DNA of 64,000 bases, taken from Streptomyces sp. MMBL 11-1 (GTDB lineage Bacteria > Actinomycetota > Actinomycetes > Streptomycetales > Streptomycetaceae). Made by a program: the position numbers and the translations under genes. Below are positions 1 through 8,707 of this stretch, piece by piece; positions within the stretch are counted from its first letter, which is position 1; the number at the start of each line of letters is the position of its first letter. Where the stretch lies: positions 3,537,001 to 3,601,000 of the forward strand of contig NZ_CP117709.1 in assembly GCF_028622875.1 (NCBI RefSeq), read 5' to 3'. The notes under the pieces were generated by a model, which saw only the letters and a program-made list of their open reading frames with translations, made no database searches and was not told the origin of the DNA.

Positions 1-568
1 TGTTGCCCGCGGCGTTGGTGATGCCCGCGATGTCGCGGAGCGAGCCGTTGGGGTTGCCGTCCAGGTAGCGGAAGGCGACGCGCCCCTCGGCCTCCAGCTC
101 GTCGAGCGTGCGCTCGTCGGCGGTGTACCGGCCGTCCATGTTCTTGAGCGGGACGCTGATCTCCTGACCGCCGCTGTAGTCCGAGGTCCAGGCGGTCTCC
201 GCGTTCTCCACCCGCAGCTTCTGGTCGCGGCAGATGAAGTGGAGGTGGTTGTTGCGCAGCATCGCGCCGGGCAGCAGGTGCGCCTCGGTCAGGATCTGGA
301 AACCGTTGCAGATGCCGAGGACCGGCAGACCGGCCTTCGCCTGCTCGATGAGGGTTTCCATGACCGGCGAGAAGCGGGAAATCGCGCCGGCACGGAGGTA
401 GTCCCCGTAGGAGAAACCGCCCGCCAGAACGACCGCGTCGACCTGGTGCAGGTCCTTGTCGCGGTGCCACAGCGATACGGGCTCGGCGCCCGCGATCCGG
501 ACGGCGCGCAGGGCGTCCTGATCGTCGAGGGTGCCGGGAAAAGTGACGACGCCGATACGGGTGGTCAC
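1..568 (-). CDS. purQ: Phosphoribosylformylglycinamidine synthase subunit I (partial, C-terminus outside window)
   Basis: Class I glutamine amidotransferase subunit that supplies ammonia to PurL in step 4 of de novo purine synthesis. The GTG start at 566-568 opens [13 protein letters not shown], a typical PurQ N-terminus. The nucleophile elbow is visible as GICNGFQIL, with the catalytic Cys at about residue 86, and the [14 protein letters not shown] loop precedes it. About 189 codons are present out of a family length near 225, so the His/Glu part of the triad lies beyond the left edge. The start overlaps the purS stop by 4 nt (GTGA), showing translational coupling. Cytosolic. Confidence 0.97.
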   Translation of the reverse strand, partial: MTTRIGVVTFPGTLDDQDALRAVRIAGAEPVSLWHRDKDLHQVDAVVLAGGFSYGDYLRAGAISRFSPVMETLIEQAKAGLPVLGICNGFQILTEAHLLPGAMLRNNHLHFICRDQKLRVENAETAWTSDYSGGQEISVPLKNMDGRYTADERTLDELEAEGRVAFRYLDGNPNGSLRDIAGITNAAGN

Positions 569-816
569 TTCTCCTCCTCCACCTTCACGACGAAGTCCTC
601 GATGACGGTGTTGGCGAGGAACGTCTCGGCCAGCTCGTTAATACGGGCGAGGGCGGCGTCGTCGACCGGCCCCTCGACCTCCAGCTCGAAACGCTTTCCC
701 TGACGAACGTCCGCGATTGACTCGAAGCCGAGACGGGGCAGTGCGCGCTGCACCGCCTGTCCCTGCGGGTCGAGGATCTCGGGCTTGAGCATGACGTCGA
801 CTACGACGCGTGCCAC
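565..816 (-). CDS. purS: Phosphoribosylformylglycinamidine synthase subunit PurS
   Basis: 83-residue small subunit that bridges PurQ and PurL in the three-part FGAM synthase of Gram-positive bacteria. It starts with GTG at 814-816 ([19 protein letters not shown]) and contains the expected QRALPRLGF and VEDFVV-like strands (here [13 protein letters not shown] at the C-terminus). The length matches the family. A longer open frame runs upstream to 1200, but only this start gives the family N-terminus. The stop overlaps the purQ GTG by 4 nt. The promoter presumably lies in the 817-1238 gap shared with the divergent lsr2-like gene. Confidence 0.97.
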   Translation of the reverse strand: MARVVVDVMLKPEILDPQGQAVQRALPRLGFESIADVRQGKRFELEVEGPVDDAALARINELAETFLANTVIEDFVVKVEEEK

Positions 817-1238
817 TGGCACTCCCGGTGTGGTGGTGTGGTGCGGCTGTCTCTCCGGGGGGTTCCCCAGACCCCCGCGGGTCCACTCAGCGTACCTGGC
901 CAAAATTTCTACGCGGGTAGATATCGGGCGGGACGGACAGGGCGGAGGCCCTGCGCGGATCACGCCGGGATATCGGCCGCGACACCGTGCGGGAAAAGGT
1001 CTGGGAAAAATCGCGCCAGGATTGCACACGGATTGCACACGGACACGCGGGTGCAATTGGCCGGGCTTCACAATGCGGCACCCGCCGCTGTACAAATGAT
1101 TACCGGGGAAAGCAACATTGCTCCGGGAACAACGGAACAGTCGACACCTCGTCGATCCGCATCCGCCCGCCTGGCAGCCGGAAGGCCGGCATCCGCGCAC
1201 GCGACACGCGCCGGTGCCGTAGGAAAGGACCGATATCC
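817..1238. promoter_or_regulatory. Divergent purS / lsr2-like intergenic region
   Basis: A 422-base gap between divergent genes with no convincing coding frame. It is less GC-rich than its surroundings around 1010-1130. It holds an 11-bp tandem repeat at 1021-1042. It must contain the promoters of both purS (leftward) and the Lsr2-like gene (rightward). No purine riboswitch or other recognisable leader is visible. Confidence 0.6.
1021..1042. repeat. Tandem 11-bp repeat upstream of the lsr2-like gene
   Basis: Two perfect adjacent copies of ATTGCACACGG, followed by a partial ACACG. They lie about 200 bp upstream of the lsr2-like start, in the most AT-rich part of this spacer, and could be a regulator-binding site. 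Function is inferred only from position. Confidence 0.55.
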
Positions 1239-1574
1239 GTGGCTCAGCGCGTAGTGGTGACGCTCTCCGACGACATCGACGGGGGAGCAGCGGCGGAAAC
1301 GGTGACCTTCGCCCTGGACGGGAAGACGTACGAGATCGATCTCAATCCCGCCAACGCGAAGAAACTGCGGAAGACCCTGGCTCCTTACGTTGCCGCCGGT
1401 CGAAAGCAGACAAATGCCAGCAAGCATGGCAGGACGCCCACGACCTACCACCACACCTCCCTCGCCCCGGACCCGGCGGCCGTCCGCGCCTGGGCCCGCT
1501 CGCACCGGATGGAGGTGCCGGCCCGGGGCCGCATTCCGAAGAAGGTCTACGAGGCGTTCGACGCGGCGAGTTGA
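1239..1574 (+). CDS. lsrL: Lsr2-like nucleoid-associated silencing protein (LsrL-type paralogue)
   Basis: 111-residue xenogeneic silencer of the Lsr2 family. Residues 1-60 (MAQRVVVTLSDDIDGG..., then TYEIDLNPANAKKLRKTLAPY) form the oligomerisation domain. The C-terminal AVRAWARSHRMEVPARGRIP carries the DNA-minor-groove binding loop, where the usual RGR hook is present as ARGRIP. The GTG start follows an AGGAAAGGA-type ribosome-binding site at 1221-1230. Streptomyces genomes typically encode Lsr2 plus a second copy, LsrL, and from memory LsrL lies beside purS/purQ, hence the symbol. It acts on AT-rich and foreign DNA, which is relevant to the islands downstream. Confidence 0.9.
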   Translation: MAQRVVVTLSDDIDGGAAAETVTFALDGKTYEIDLNPANAKKLRKTLAPYVAAGRKQTNASKHGRTPTTYHHTSLAPDPAAVRAWARSHRMEVPARGRIPKKVYEAFDAAS

Positions 1575-1842
1575 TCCGTGACGGGCCCGGGCGCCGACGG
1601 GTTGAGCCGTGGCGGCTCCCGGGCGTCCGGCCCGTCAGGCGTCCGCGACCCCGGGGCCGGAACGCCCCCGCCCCGGGCAGCCGGACGCTCCGTCAGGCGG
1701 CCCCGGACGCCCCGCCGGCCGGGCCCCGGGGGCCCGTTCCGCGAGGCCCTCGGGGAGCCGACTTGCGCGACACCCCCGCAGGTCGGCTAGAGTCTGGAGC
1801 ACGCCGAGGGGCGAGGCCGCAAAGCCGAATCCCACGCAGCGT

Positions 1843-1914
1843 GCGGGTGTAGTTCAGTAGTAGAACATCCCCCTTCCAGGGGGAAGGCGCAGTGTGCAAT
1901 TCCTGTCACCCGCT
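1843..1914 (+). tRNA. tRNA-Gly (anticodon TCC)
   Basis: The acceptor stem GCGGGTG (1843-1849) pairs with CACCCGC (1907-1913), with discriminator T1914. The anticodon loop is CTTCCAG, giving anticodon TCC. The T-arm sequence is weaker than in the neighbouring Gly tRNAs but pairs. No CCA is encoded. Confidence 0.95.
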
Positions 1915-1993
1915 CTGCACGACTCTTCGGACCACTTCGTTGGATCAGGTAGAGTAGTGCTCGCTCCACCGGTGAAAGCCGAGTGGCTGCACT

Positions 1994-2066
1994 GCGGACG
2001 TAGCTCAGTTGGTAGAGCGCAACCTTGCCAAGGTTGAGGTCGCCAGTTCGAACCTGGTCGTCCGCT
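1994..2066 (+). tRNA. tRNA-Gly (anticodon GCC), copy 1
   Basis: The acceptor stem GCGGACG (1994-2000) pairs with CGTCCGC (2059-2065). The anticodon loop TTGCCAA gives GCC, and the T-loop GTTCGAA is canonical. Copy 2 at 6066-6138 is identical, and the identity extends about 5 bp upstream (repeat 1989-2067 versus 6061-6139). A terminator hairpin follows at 2073. Confidence 0.97.
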
Positions 2067-2072
2067 CAGCAT

Positions 2073-2105
2073 CAAAGGCCCTGACCTTCTCGGTCAGGGC
2101 CTTTG
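2073..2105 (+). terminator. Hairpin terminator after tRNA-Gly pair
   Basis: A perfect 14-bp stem, CAAAGGCCCTGACC with GGTCAGGGCCTTTG and loop TTCTC, begins 6 nt after the tRNA. Confidence 0.9.
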
Positions 2106-2233
2106 TCGTACTCCCGCCTCTCTCATCCCCTGCGGCCTCATGCGTCCGTCCCCTGCGCCCTCATGAGGTTTGTCATGAGCAGTGGTGACAGCGCGCACTG
2201 CTCATGGACCGGTTGCGGCGGAAACCTTGAGGC

Positions 2234-3259
2234 ATGACCAGCGACGACATTCTCAGCGACCACGTGGACGGTCCCGTGATCGAGGCGCACGAGGTGCGCC
2301 GGCGTTACGCCGGCGGCTTCGAGGCCGTGTCCGGGATCTCCTTCTCCGTGGCCCGCGGCGAACTGTTCGCCCTGCTCGGGACGAACGGCGCGGGCAAGAC
2401 CTCCACCGTGGAGCTCCTCGAAGGCCTGGCCCCGCCGACCGACGGCACGGTCCGGGTCCTCGGCCACGACCCGTACCGCGAACGCGCCGCCGTACGCCCC
2501 CGTACCGGGGTGATGCTCCAGGAAGGCGGCTTCCCCTCCGACCTCACGGTCATGGAGACCGTCCGCATGTGGTCGGCGTGCACCACCGGCGCACGCCCCG
2601 CCGGCGAGGCCCTGGAGATGGTCGGCCTGTCCCTCCGGGCGGACGTACGGGTCAAGCAGCTGTCCGGCGGCGAGAAGCGCCGCCTCGACCTGGCGCTCGC
2701 CCTCACGTCCCGGCCCGAGGTGCTCTTCCTCGACGAGCCGACGACCGGACTGGACGCCGAGGGCCGGCAGGAGACCTGGGAGCTCGTCCGGGCGCTGCGG
2801 GACAACGGCACAACCGTGCTGCTGACCACGCACTACCTGGAGGAGGCCGAGGCGCTCGCGGACCGCCTGGCGATCATGCATCAGGGGAGGATCGTGACGA
2901 CCGGGACCATCGCCGAGGTGACCGCGCGGCAGCCCGCCAGGATCCGGTTCGTCCTGCCCGAGGCCGTGCCGGCGGCGCGGCTCCCGCTCTCGCTGCGGGC
3001 CGCGGCGGAGGGGTCCCGGATCGAGATCCGCACCCCCGCCCTCCAGGAGTCCCTGCACGAACTCCTGGAGTGGGCCCGGGAGTCCGGCGTACGGCTGCAC
3101 GGCCTCGACGCCCGCTCCGCCTCCCTGGAGGAGGCGTTCCTCGACATCGCGAAGACCCGGCACGCGCCCCGGGACCAGGACCCGCGCCAGGTCCCGGACC
3201 GCGCCCCTCGCTCCGGCGGCCCCGGCGGCACGGAGAGCACGAAGAAGGTGACGGCATGA
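2234..3259 (+). CDS. ABC transporter ATP-binding protein (DrrA-type, ABC-2 exporter)
   Basis: 341-residue nucleotide-binding subunit of a two-component exporter. Walker A is GTNGAGKTS (about residue 53), the signature is LSGGEKRRLDLAL and Walker B is EVLFLDEPTTGLD, followed by the switch His in LLTTHYLEEAEALADR. The roughly 100 residues after the core resemble the C-terminal extension of DrrA/NodI-type proteins. The start ATG lies 8 nt after an AAACCTTGAGGC stretch without a strong ribosome-binding site. The last codons overlap the permease gene by 4 nt (ATGA at 3256-3259). The substrate is unknown. The linked kinase and regulator suggest induction by a cell-envelope or drug signal. Confidence 0.95.
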   Translation: MTSDDILSDHVDGPVIEAHEVRRRYAGGFEAVSGISFSVARGELFALLGTNGAGKTSTVELLEGLAPPTDGTVRVLGHDPYRERAAVRPRTGVMLQEGGFPSDLTVMETVRMWSACTTGARPAGEALEMVGLSLRADVRVKQLSGGEKRRLDLALALTSRPEVLFLDEPTTGLDAEGRQETWELVRALRDNGTTVLLTTHYLEEAEALADRLAIMHQGRIVTTGTIAEVTARQPARIRFVLPEAVPAARLPLSLRAAAEGSRIEIRTPALQESLHELLEWARESGVRLHGLDARSASLEEAFLDIAKTRHAPRDQDPRQVPDRAPRSGGPGGTESTKKVTA

Positions 3260-4077
3260 CGACCACCACGACCCCCGCCCTCGACCGGACGCCCGCCGCC
3301 TCCCCCACGCGCGCGGCGGCCGTGGCCCGGCGGCTGACCGCCCTCGGCCGCGCCGAGCTGATCCTCCTGCTGCGCAACCGGACCGCGATCGTCGTGGCCC
3401 TGCTGCTGCCGCTCGTGATGATCTTCGCGATCCGGTCCTCGCTCGAACAGGTCGACCTCGGCGGCACCGGGCTCACCGTCGCCGGCGCCACCCTGACCGG
3501 CGGCATCGGCATGGTGCTCGTCCAGGTCGTCTACATGAACCTCGTCTCCGCGTACGTCGCCCGGCGCGAGGAACTCGTCCTGAAGCGGCTGCGCACCGGC
3601 GAGATCTCCGACCGCGAGATCCTGGTCGGCACGGCGCTGCCGTCCGTCGCGCTGGCTCTCGCCCAGTGCGTGCTGCTGATGGTGGCCGGCGCGATCGCCT
3701 TCGATCTGAGCGCCCCGCACCGCCCCGACCTCCTGCTGGCCGGACTGCTGCTGAGCTTCGTCCTGATGTCCGCCCTGGCCGCGGCGACCACCGCGATCAC
3801 CCGGACCGTACAGACCTCGCAGCTCACCACCCTGCCGCTGTACTTCGCCTCGCTCTTCGGCTCCGGACTGTTCGTCCCGCTGGCGGTGTTCCCGGACAGG
3901 CTGGCCTCCGTACTGGAGCTGCTGCCGATGACCGGCGTGATGACGCTGATCCGGCACGGCTGGCTCGGCGGCGCGGAGGGCGGCGACCTGTTCACGGCCG
4001 GGGTGACCGCGCTGGCCTGGACCGCTTTCGGCGTGTTTGCTGTGCGACGGTGGTTCCGCTGGGATCCGCGCGGCTGA
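3256..4077 (+). CDS. ABC-2 type exporter permease
   Basis: 273-residue membrane subunit partner of the preceding ATPase. A Thr/Pro/Ala-rich cytosolic start (residues 1-30) leads into about six hydrophobic segments, including IVVALLLPLVMIFAI, LLAGLLLSFVLMSALAAATT and LYFASLFGSGLFVPLAVF. The ABC-2 hallmark region ARREELVLKRLRTGEI follows the second segment. The start is fixed by the ATGA overlap with the ATPase stop. Only one nucleotide separates its stop (4077) from the kinase ATG (4079), so all four genes are likely one transcript. Confidence 0.93.
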   Translation: MTTTTTPALDRTPAASPTRAAAVARRLTALGRAELILLLRNRTAIVVALLLPLVMIFAIRSSLEQVDLGGTGLTVAGATLTGGIGMVLVQVVYMNLVSAYVARREELVLKRLRTGEISDREILVGTALPSVALALAQCVLLMVAGAIAFDLSAPHRPDLLLAGLLLSFVLMSALAAATTAITRTVQTSQLTTLPLYFASLFGSGLFVPLAVFPDRLASVLELLPMTGVMTLIRHGWLGGAEGGDLFTAGVTALAWTAFGVFAVRRWFRWDPRG

Positions 4078-4078
4078 C

Positions 4079-5425
4079 ATGAAGGGACTGAGGGGCGTGA
4101 TCGGTCGGGTACGGGGCTGGCGGCGCGACTGGCACGAGCGCAGCAAACTCCAGCGCATCGACCTCTACACACGGGTGACGCTCTCCTCGATCACCTGGCT
4201 CTTCGCGGTGTCCTGGGGGCTGGTGCCGCTCGCCGAGACCCTGGACCAGGGAGCGGTGGCCATCGCCCTGGGAGCAGGGTTCCTCGTCGTCAACATCGCC
4301 CAGTCCGTGCTGAGCACCCGCAACCTGTTGCCCGCCTTCGACGCCTACCGGGGCCTGGCGCCGTTTCCTCCCGGGCGGCTGCGCTTGCCCGCCGCTCTCC
4401 AGGTGGCGATGACCGCCCTCGTGGTGGCCCTCGCGGCGGTGGGAGGCGTGCGGGACGAGGGGCTCGTGCTGCTGGTGCTGGACCTGCCGGTGGCGTTCGC
4501 CATCCCGTACGTCCTGATCGTGCCGGTCCGGCGGTTCCTGCTCCACGCCGCCGCCTTCTCGGTGGCCGGCACGGCCCTCCTGGCGGCCGTGGGCGTGCCG
4601 GGCGGGCAGTTGTTCGGGGCGGTCGTCTCGCTGACCGTCGTCACCCTGCTGGTGCTCGTGTCGGCCCGGCCGAGCGCCTGGAGCCTGTCGGTGATGTGGC
4701 AGGCGGAGGAGGCACGGGACATGCAGGCCCGGCTGGCGGTGGCGGAGGAGCGGCTGCGGTTCGGCCGGGACATGCACGACGTGCTGGGGCGGAACCTATC
4801 GGTGATCGCCCTGAAGAGCGAGCTGGCCGTGGAGCTGGCCCAGCGCGGGAACCCCGCGGCGATGGACCAGATGGTCGAGGTGCAGCGGATCGCCCGCGCC
4901 TCCCAGCAGGAGGTCCGCGATGTCGTACGCGGCTACCGGGAGGCCGACCTGCCCACCGAACTCATGGGCGCACAGGGCGTGTTGCGGGCCGCCGGTATCA
5001 CCTGCACGGTCGAGGGCGCGGACGGCCCGGCCGGCATCGGGGCTCCCGCAGCCGTCCAGGGCGCGCTCGGCTGGGTGGTACGCGAGACCGCGACGAACGT
5101 CCTGCGCCACGGCGACCCGCGCCACTGCTGGATCCGGCTCGCGCGGACGCGGGACGCGGTGGTCCTGGAGGTCGAGAACGACGGGGCCGGCGCCACCCGC
5201 CCGCTCGGCGGCGCGGACGACGGCGGCGGTTCGGGCCTGGCGGGGCTTCGGGTACGGCTCGGCGCGCTGGGCGGGTCGCTCACCGCCTCGGCCGTCGGGG
5301 ACGATCTCTTCCGGGTGACGGCGACCGTGCCGCTCACGGCGTCCCGCCCGGACGTGAACGGCCACCCCGCACCGCCGCCCCCCAGCCCCTCGCCCGCCCC
5401 TTCCGCCCTCCCGGAGGAACGATGA
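4079..5425 (+). CDS. Sensor histidine kinase (HisKA_3 / DesK-like)
   Basis: 448-residue membrane sensor. Six or so hydrophobic segments occupy residues 35-200. The dimerisation/phosphorylation motif is FGRDMHDVLGRNLSVIALKS, with the phospho-His in RDMHDVLG at about residue 232. A compact ATPase domain follows (ETATNVLRHG N-box; GGSGLAGLRVRL G-box). The C-terminus is a Pro/Ser-rich tail of about 30 residues. The ATG at 4079 gives tight coupling with the permease; an earlier in-frame ATG at 4037 lies inside the permease gene and was rejected. It overlaps the regulator gene by 4 nt. Confidence 0.94.
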   Translation: MKGLRGVIGRVRGWRRDWHERSKLQRIDLYTRVTLSSITWLFAVSWGLVPLAETLDQGAVAIALGAGFLVVNIAQSVLSTRNLLPAFDAYRGLAPFPPGRLRLPAALQVAMTALVVALAAVGGVRDEGLVLLVLDLPVAFAIPYVLIVPVRRFLLHAAAFSVAGTALLAAVGVPGGQLFGAVVSLTVVTLLVLVSARPSAWSLSVMWQAEEARDMQARLAVAEERLRFGRDMHDVLGRNLSVIALKSELAVELAQRGNPAAMDQMVEVQRIARASQQEVRDVVRGYREADLPTELMGAQGVLRAAGITCTVEGADGPAGIGAPAAVQGALGWVVRETATNVLRHGDPRHCWIRLARTRDAVVLEVENDGAGATRPLGGADDGGGSGLAGLRVRLGALGGSLTASAVGDDLFRVTATVPLTASRPDVNGHPAPPPPSPSPAPSALPEER

Positions 5426-6042
5426 CCACCGCGCAGCCCCTGCGGGTCCTGCTGGCCGACGACGAGCACCTGATCCGGGGCGCGCTGGCCGCGCTGCTCG
5501 CCCTGGAAGAGGACCTCGTCGTGGTCGCGGAGGCGGCGAGCGGCCCCGAGGCCCTGGCGATGGCTCTGGCGCACCGGCCCGACGTCGCCGTCCTGGACCT
5601 CCAGATGCCGGGCGCGGACGGTGTGAAGGTCGCCACATCGCTGCGGGCCGAGCTGCCCCACTGCCGCACCATGATCGTGACCAGTCACGGCCGCCCCGGG
5701 CACCTCAAGCGGGCCCTGGCCGCCGGCGTCCGGGGGTTCGTCCCGAAGACCGTCAGCGCCCGGCGGCTGGCGGAGATCATCCGTACCGTCCACGCCGGGA
5801 ACCGTTACGTGGATCCCGAGTTGGCGGCCGACGCCATCTCCGCCGGCGACTCCCCGCTGACCGCCCGGGAGGCCGAGGTCCTCGAACTGGCGGCGGACGG
5901 GGCGCCGGTCGCGGAGATCGCGGAGCGGGCTTCCCTGTCCCAGGGGACCGTACGGAACTACCTGTCATCGGCCGCCACCAAGATCGGCGCGGAGAACCGG
6001 CACACGGCGGTGCGTCTCGCACGCGAGCGGGGTTGGGTATAG
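5422..6042 (+). CDS. NarL/DesR-family response regulator
   Basis: 206-residue two-component regulator. The receiver domain covers residues 1-125, with acidic pocket ADDEH and phospho-acceptor Asp in VAVLDLQMPG, a conserved T/S in MIVTSHG, and Lys in FVPKTVS. The LuxR-type HTH lies in residues 140-200 (LTAREAEVLELAADG, then QGTVRNYLSSAATKIG). An AGGAAC ribosome-binding site precedes ATG 5422, which overlaps the kinase stop. It probably autoregulates the 2234-6042 exporter operon, as in DesKR-type systems (inference from linkage). Confidence 0.95.
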   Translation: MTTAQPLRVLLADDEHLIRGALAALLALEEDLVVVAEAASGPEALAMALAHRPDVAVLDLQMPGADGVKVATSLRAELPHCRTMIVTSHGRPGHLKRALAAGVRGFVPKTVSARRLAEIIRTVHAGNRYVDPELAADAISAGDSPLTAREAEVLELAADGAPVAEIAERASLSQGTVRNYLSSAATKIGAENRHTAVRLARERGWV

Positions 6043-6065
6043 TAGGCATCGCGCTTCGGCGCACT

Positions 6066-6138
6066 GCGGACGTAGCTCAGTTGGTAGAGCGCAACCTTGC
6101 CAAGGTTGAGGTCGCCAGTTCGAACCTGGTCGTCCGCT
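6066..6138 (+). tRNA. tRNA-Gly (anticodon GCC), copy 2
   Basis: Identical over its whole length to 1994-2066, including anticodon GCC. It starts 23 nt after the response regulator stop. It is the right half of a 79-bp direct repeat that brackets the exporter/two-component block. Confidence 0.97.
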
Positions 6139-6145
6139 CCGGATG

Positions 6146-6179
6146 GGAAAGCCCCGGTCCTCTCGGACCGGGGCTTTCC
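6146..6179 (+). terminator. Hairpin terminator after tRNA-Gly copy 2
   Basis: A perfect 15-bp stem, GGAAAGCCCCGGTCC with its complement and a TCTC loop, lies between the tRNA and the convergent purC stop (6195). It probably serves both strands. Confidence 0.9.
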
Positions 6180-6194
6180 GCGTATCCCTGGCGG

Positions 6195-7109
6195 CTACGA
6201 CCAGTTGGTGCCGGTGAGCACCTCGTACGCCTCGATGTACTTGGCGCGGGTCGCCGCCACGATCTCCTGCGGCAGCGCCGGGGGCGGCTGCTCGCTCGCA
6301 CGGTCCCAGCCGGAGGCCGGCGAGGTCAGCCAGTCGCGCACGAACTGCTTGTCGTAGCTGGGCTGCGCCCGGCCGGGCTGCCAGGTGGCGGCGGGCCAGA
6401 AGCGCGAGGAGTCCGGGGTCAGCACCTCGTCGGCGATGATCAGCCGCTCGGTCCCGTCCTCGGTGGTCTCGAAGCCGAACTCGAACTTGGTGTCGGCCAG
6501 GATGATCCCGCGCTCGTGCGCGATGTCCCGGGCCCGGCGGTAGACGTCGAGCGTCGTGCGCCGCAGCACGGCGGCCGTCTCCACGCCGACCTCCCGGGCG
6601 ACGGCCTCGTAACTGACGTTCTCGTCGTGATCGCCGACGGCCGCCTTGGTGGCCGGGGTGAAGATCGGTCCGGGCAGCTCGGACCCGTTGACCAGGCCCT
6701 CGGGCAGACCGATGCCGCAGACCGTACGGCTGGCGTCGTACTCGACGAGCCCGGAGCCGGTCAGATAGCCGCGGGCCACGCACTCGACCTCGACCATGCG
6801 CAGGGACTTGCAGACGAGGGTGCGGCCCGCCCAGTCGGCCGGGGCGCCCGGGGGCAGCTCGGTGGAGATGACGTGGTTGGGGACCAGGTCGGCGAGCTGG
6901 TCGAACCACCAGAGCGAGAGCCGGGTGAGGACGCGGCCCTTGTCGGGGATCTCGGTGGGCAGGACCCAGTCGTACGCGGAGATACGGTCGCTGGCGACCA
7001 TGACGAGGTCGCCCGCCTCGTTCCGGTACAGGTCACGCACCTTGCCGGTGTGCAGGTGGGTGAGGCCCGGAACCTGAACGGGCTCGGGCTTTTCTACAAA
7101 ACCGGACAC
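6195..7109 (-). CDS. purC: Phosphoribosylaminoimidazole-succinocarboxamide synthase
   Basis: 304-residue SAICAR synthase, which joins CAIR and aspartate with ATP in de novo purine synthesis. The family motifs are HTGKVRDLYR near the N-terminus, SDRISAYDWVLPTEIPDKG, ECVARGYLTGSG and DTKFEFGFE. The frame stays open upstream to 7496, but GTG at 7107-7109 gives the normal N-terminus (MSGFVEKPEPVQVPGLTHL). It is convergent with tRNA-Gly copy 2 and divergently separated from the next leftward gene by about 130 nt. Confidence 0.97.
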   Translation of the reverse strand: MSGFVEKPEPVQVPGLTHLHTGKVRDLYRNEAGDLVMVASDRISAYDWVLPTEIPDKGRVLTRLSLWWFDQLADLVPNHVISTELPPGAPADWAGRTLVCKSLRMVEVECVARGYLTGSGLVEYDASRTVCGIGLPEGLVNGSELPGPIFTPATKAAVGDHDENVSYEAVAREVGVETAAVLRRTTLDVYRRARDIAHERGIILADTKFEFGFETTEDGTERLIIADEVLTPDSSRFWPAATWQPGRAQPSYDKQFVRDWLTSPASGWDRASEQPPPALPQEIVAATRAKYIEAYEVLTGTNWS

Positions 7110-7236
7110 GGTGCCTCCGCGTAGATTGATCCAGGAGCGGTTCCGATTGTCCCGTACGGATGTCCCGCGGCGCGCGCCGGGCCCGGCGGGGCGTCGGTCG
7201 CGTTCGTGAATCCGGCCGGTCGCGTTCCTCGAACGG

Positions 7237-8691
7237 TCAGTCGCGCTTGCAGATGCGGTCGAGGAGGTTGGCCGTGGCCCGCTGGATCCGGGGGTCGGTG
7301 TGCCCGGGGCGGTCCAGGGCCGGGGACCAGGCGAAGGTGCCGGAGGCGAAGACGAGTGCGCCGGAGGGGGACTGGTAGAGCGAGGTCTCCTGGTGCCGGG
7401 TGGCGCCCTCGGAGTCCTCGTACGGGGAGTGGGCGAGCAGGATCCGGTTGTCGTGCTCGGGCAGGGTGGTGCGCGGGAAGTAGCGGTCGGCCTCACCGGC
7501 GACCAGGCCCGGGATCTCGTCGCCCTCGACCGCGCCCGTGGAGTCCCAGAGCCAGTGCTCGGCGTTGCGCACGACGAGCGGGCGGGGATCGGGCACCCGG
7601 CCCGCGTACTGGATGCCCAGGAGCTGTTGCTCGGGCCGGTCCACCTCGCGCCACAGGGCGGACTTCCCGGGCCCCCGGCGCTTGCGGCAGGTCAGCAGCC
7701 GGTCCGCCTCGCCGGAGGCCGACGGGGCGAGGCCCACCTGCCAGTACATGGTGTTGGCGGAGAGGAAGACGAGCGACGTGCCGGAGTCCCGGGCGCGCTC
7801 GGCGGCCCGGCGCATCGGCAGCGTCCAGTACTCGTCGTGGCCGGGGAAGACCAGGCCCCGGTAGCGGCTGGGGTCGACGCGGCCCGCGTGCAGGTCGCGG
7901 GCGTCGGCGTAGGCGAGGTCGTAGCCGTACCGCTCGGCCCAGCGGATGAAGTCGTACGCGTGCCCCACGTGCAGCGGCAGGCCGGCCCCGGCGTACGGGC
8001 GGTCGAAGGAGATCGTGACGGCGGCGTCCTCCTCGCCGAGCAGCCGCCCCCGCTCGTCCCACGCGTGGTAGAGGCTGGCACCGGTACGGCCGTCCTCCGG
8101 GTAGAGGTTGTACGCCTGCCAGGTGATGTCGGGCAGCAGGAGCAGCAGGTCGGCGGGGTGGTCATGGCGCACGGTGAAGGGGATGTGCGAGCGGTAGCCG
8201 TCGGCGGTGGTCAGGACGGCCACGTACGCGCCGACCGACCAGTAGCTCGGGATCTGGAGCCGCCAGGACATCCACCAGTGGTGGCAGGAGACCGTCCGGT
8301 CGGCGGCGAGCGGCGGGGGCTGGACGATGCCGGAGAGCCGCGGGCTGGTGGTGATCTTGGCCGCGCCGTCGCCGCCGTAATGACCGATCCGGTAGACGTC
8401 GACGGAGAACTGCTGGGGCGGGTCCACGGTGATGTGGAAGTCGATGGCCTCGCCGGGGGCCGCCGCGCCGGGCGAGACGAAGCCCTTGATCTGGCGGTGC
8501 ACATCGTCGGCGGTACGGGTGCCGCCGCCGGTGGAACGGGCGAGGTCGGCGTACCAGGGGACCACCTGGCCGGTGTCGTCGAAGTAGTTCTCGCTGCCGC
8601 GCAGCCAGGGCAGCGGGCCCTGCCCGAACGGATCGCTGACCGCGTGCGCGAGGGCGCCCGACTCCCACCGTCGAATCTGCTCCGCCCCCAT
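7237..8691 (-). CDS. N,N-dimethylformamidase large-subunit-like protein
   Basis: 484 residues, start chosen at ATG 8691 because a GGGAGGGG ribosome-binding site lies 7 nt before it; ATG 8721 is also in frame. The sequence resembles the C-terminal domain of the DMFase beta subunit: WQAYNLYPEDG (beginning of the catalytic-like domain), a YDLAYADARDLHAG stretch, GLVFPGHDEYWTLPMRRA, and HQETSLYQSPSGALVFASG near the C-terminus. The N-terminal part (residues 20-170) is a beta-rich domain with DFHITVDPPQQFSVDVYRIG. Actual substrates of chromosomal Streptomyces homologues are, to my knowledge, unproven, so the amide-hydrolase role is inference. No signal peptide. Confidence 0.75.
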   Translation of the reverse strand: MGAEQIRRWESGALAHAVSDPFGQGPLPWLRGSENYFDDTGQVVPWYADLARSTGGGTRTADDVHRQIKGFVSPGAAAPGEAIDFHITVDPPQQFSVDVYRIGHYGGDGAAKITTSPRLSGIVQPPPLAADRTVSCHHWWMSWRLQIPSYWSVGAYVAVLTTADGYRSHIPFTVRHDHPADLLLLLPDITWQAYNLYPEDGRTGASLYHAWDERGRLLGEEDAAVTISFDRPYAGAGLPLHVGHAYDFIRWAERYGYDLAYADARDLHAGRVDPSRYRGLVFPGHDEYWTLPMRRAAERARDSGTSLVFLSANTMYWQVGLAPSASGEADRLLTCRKRRGPGKSALWREVDRPEQQLLGIQYAGRVPDPRPLVVRNAEHWLWDSTGAVEGDEIPGLVAGEADRYFPRTTLPEHDNRILLAHSPYEDSEGATRHQETSLYQSPSGALVFASGTFAWSPALDRPGHTDPRIQRATANLLDRICKRD

Positions 8692-8707
8692 GCCGCGCCC
8701 CTCCCTC

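Noticed and set aside
1578..1860. Short frames in the gap between the lsr2-like gene and tRNA-Gly
   Set aside because: All frames are Pro/Arg/Gly-rich high-GC noise without start signals.
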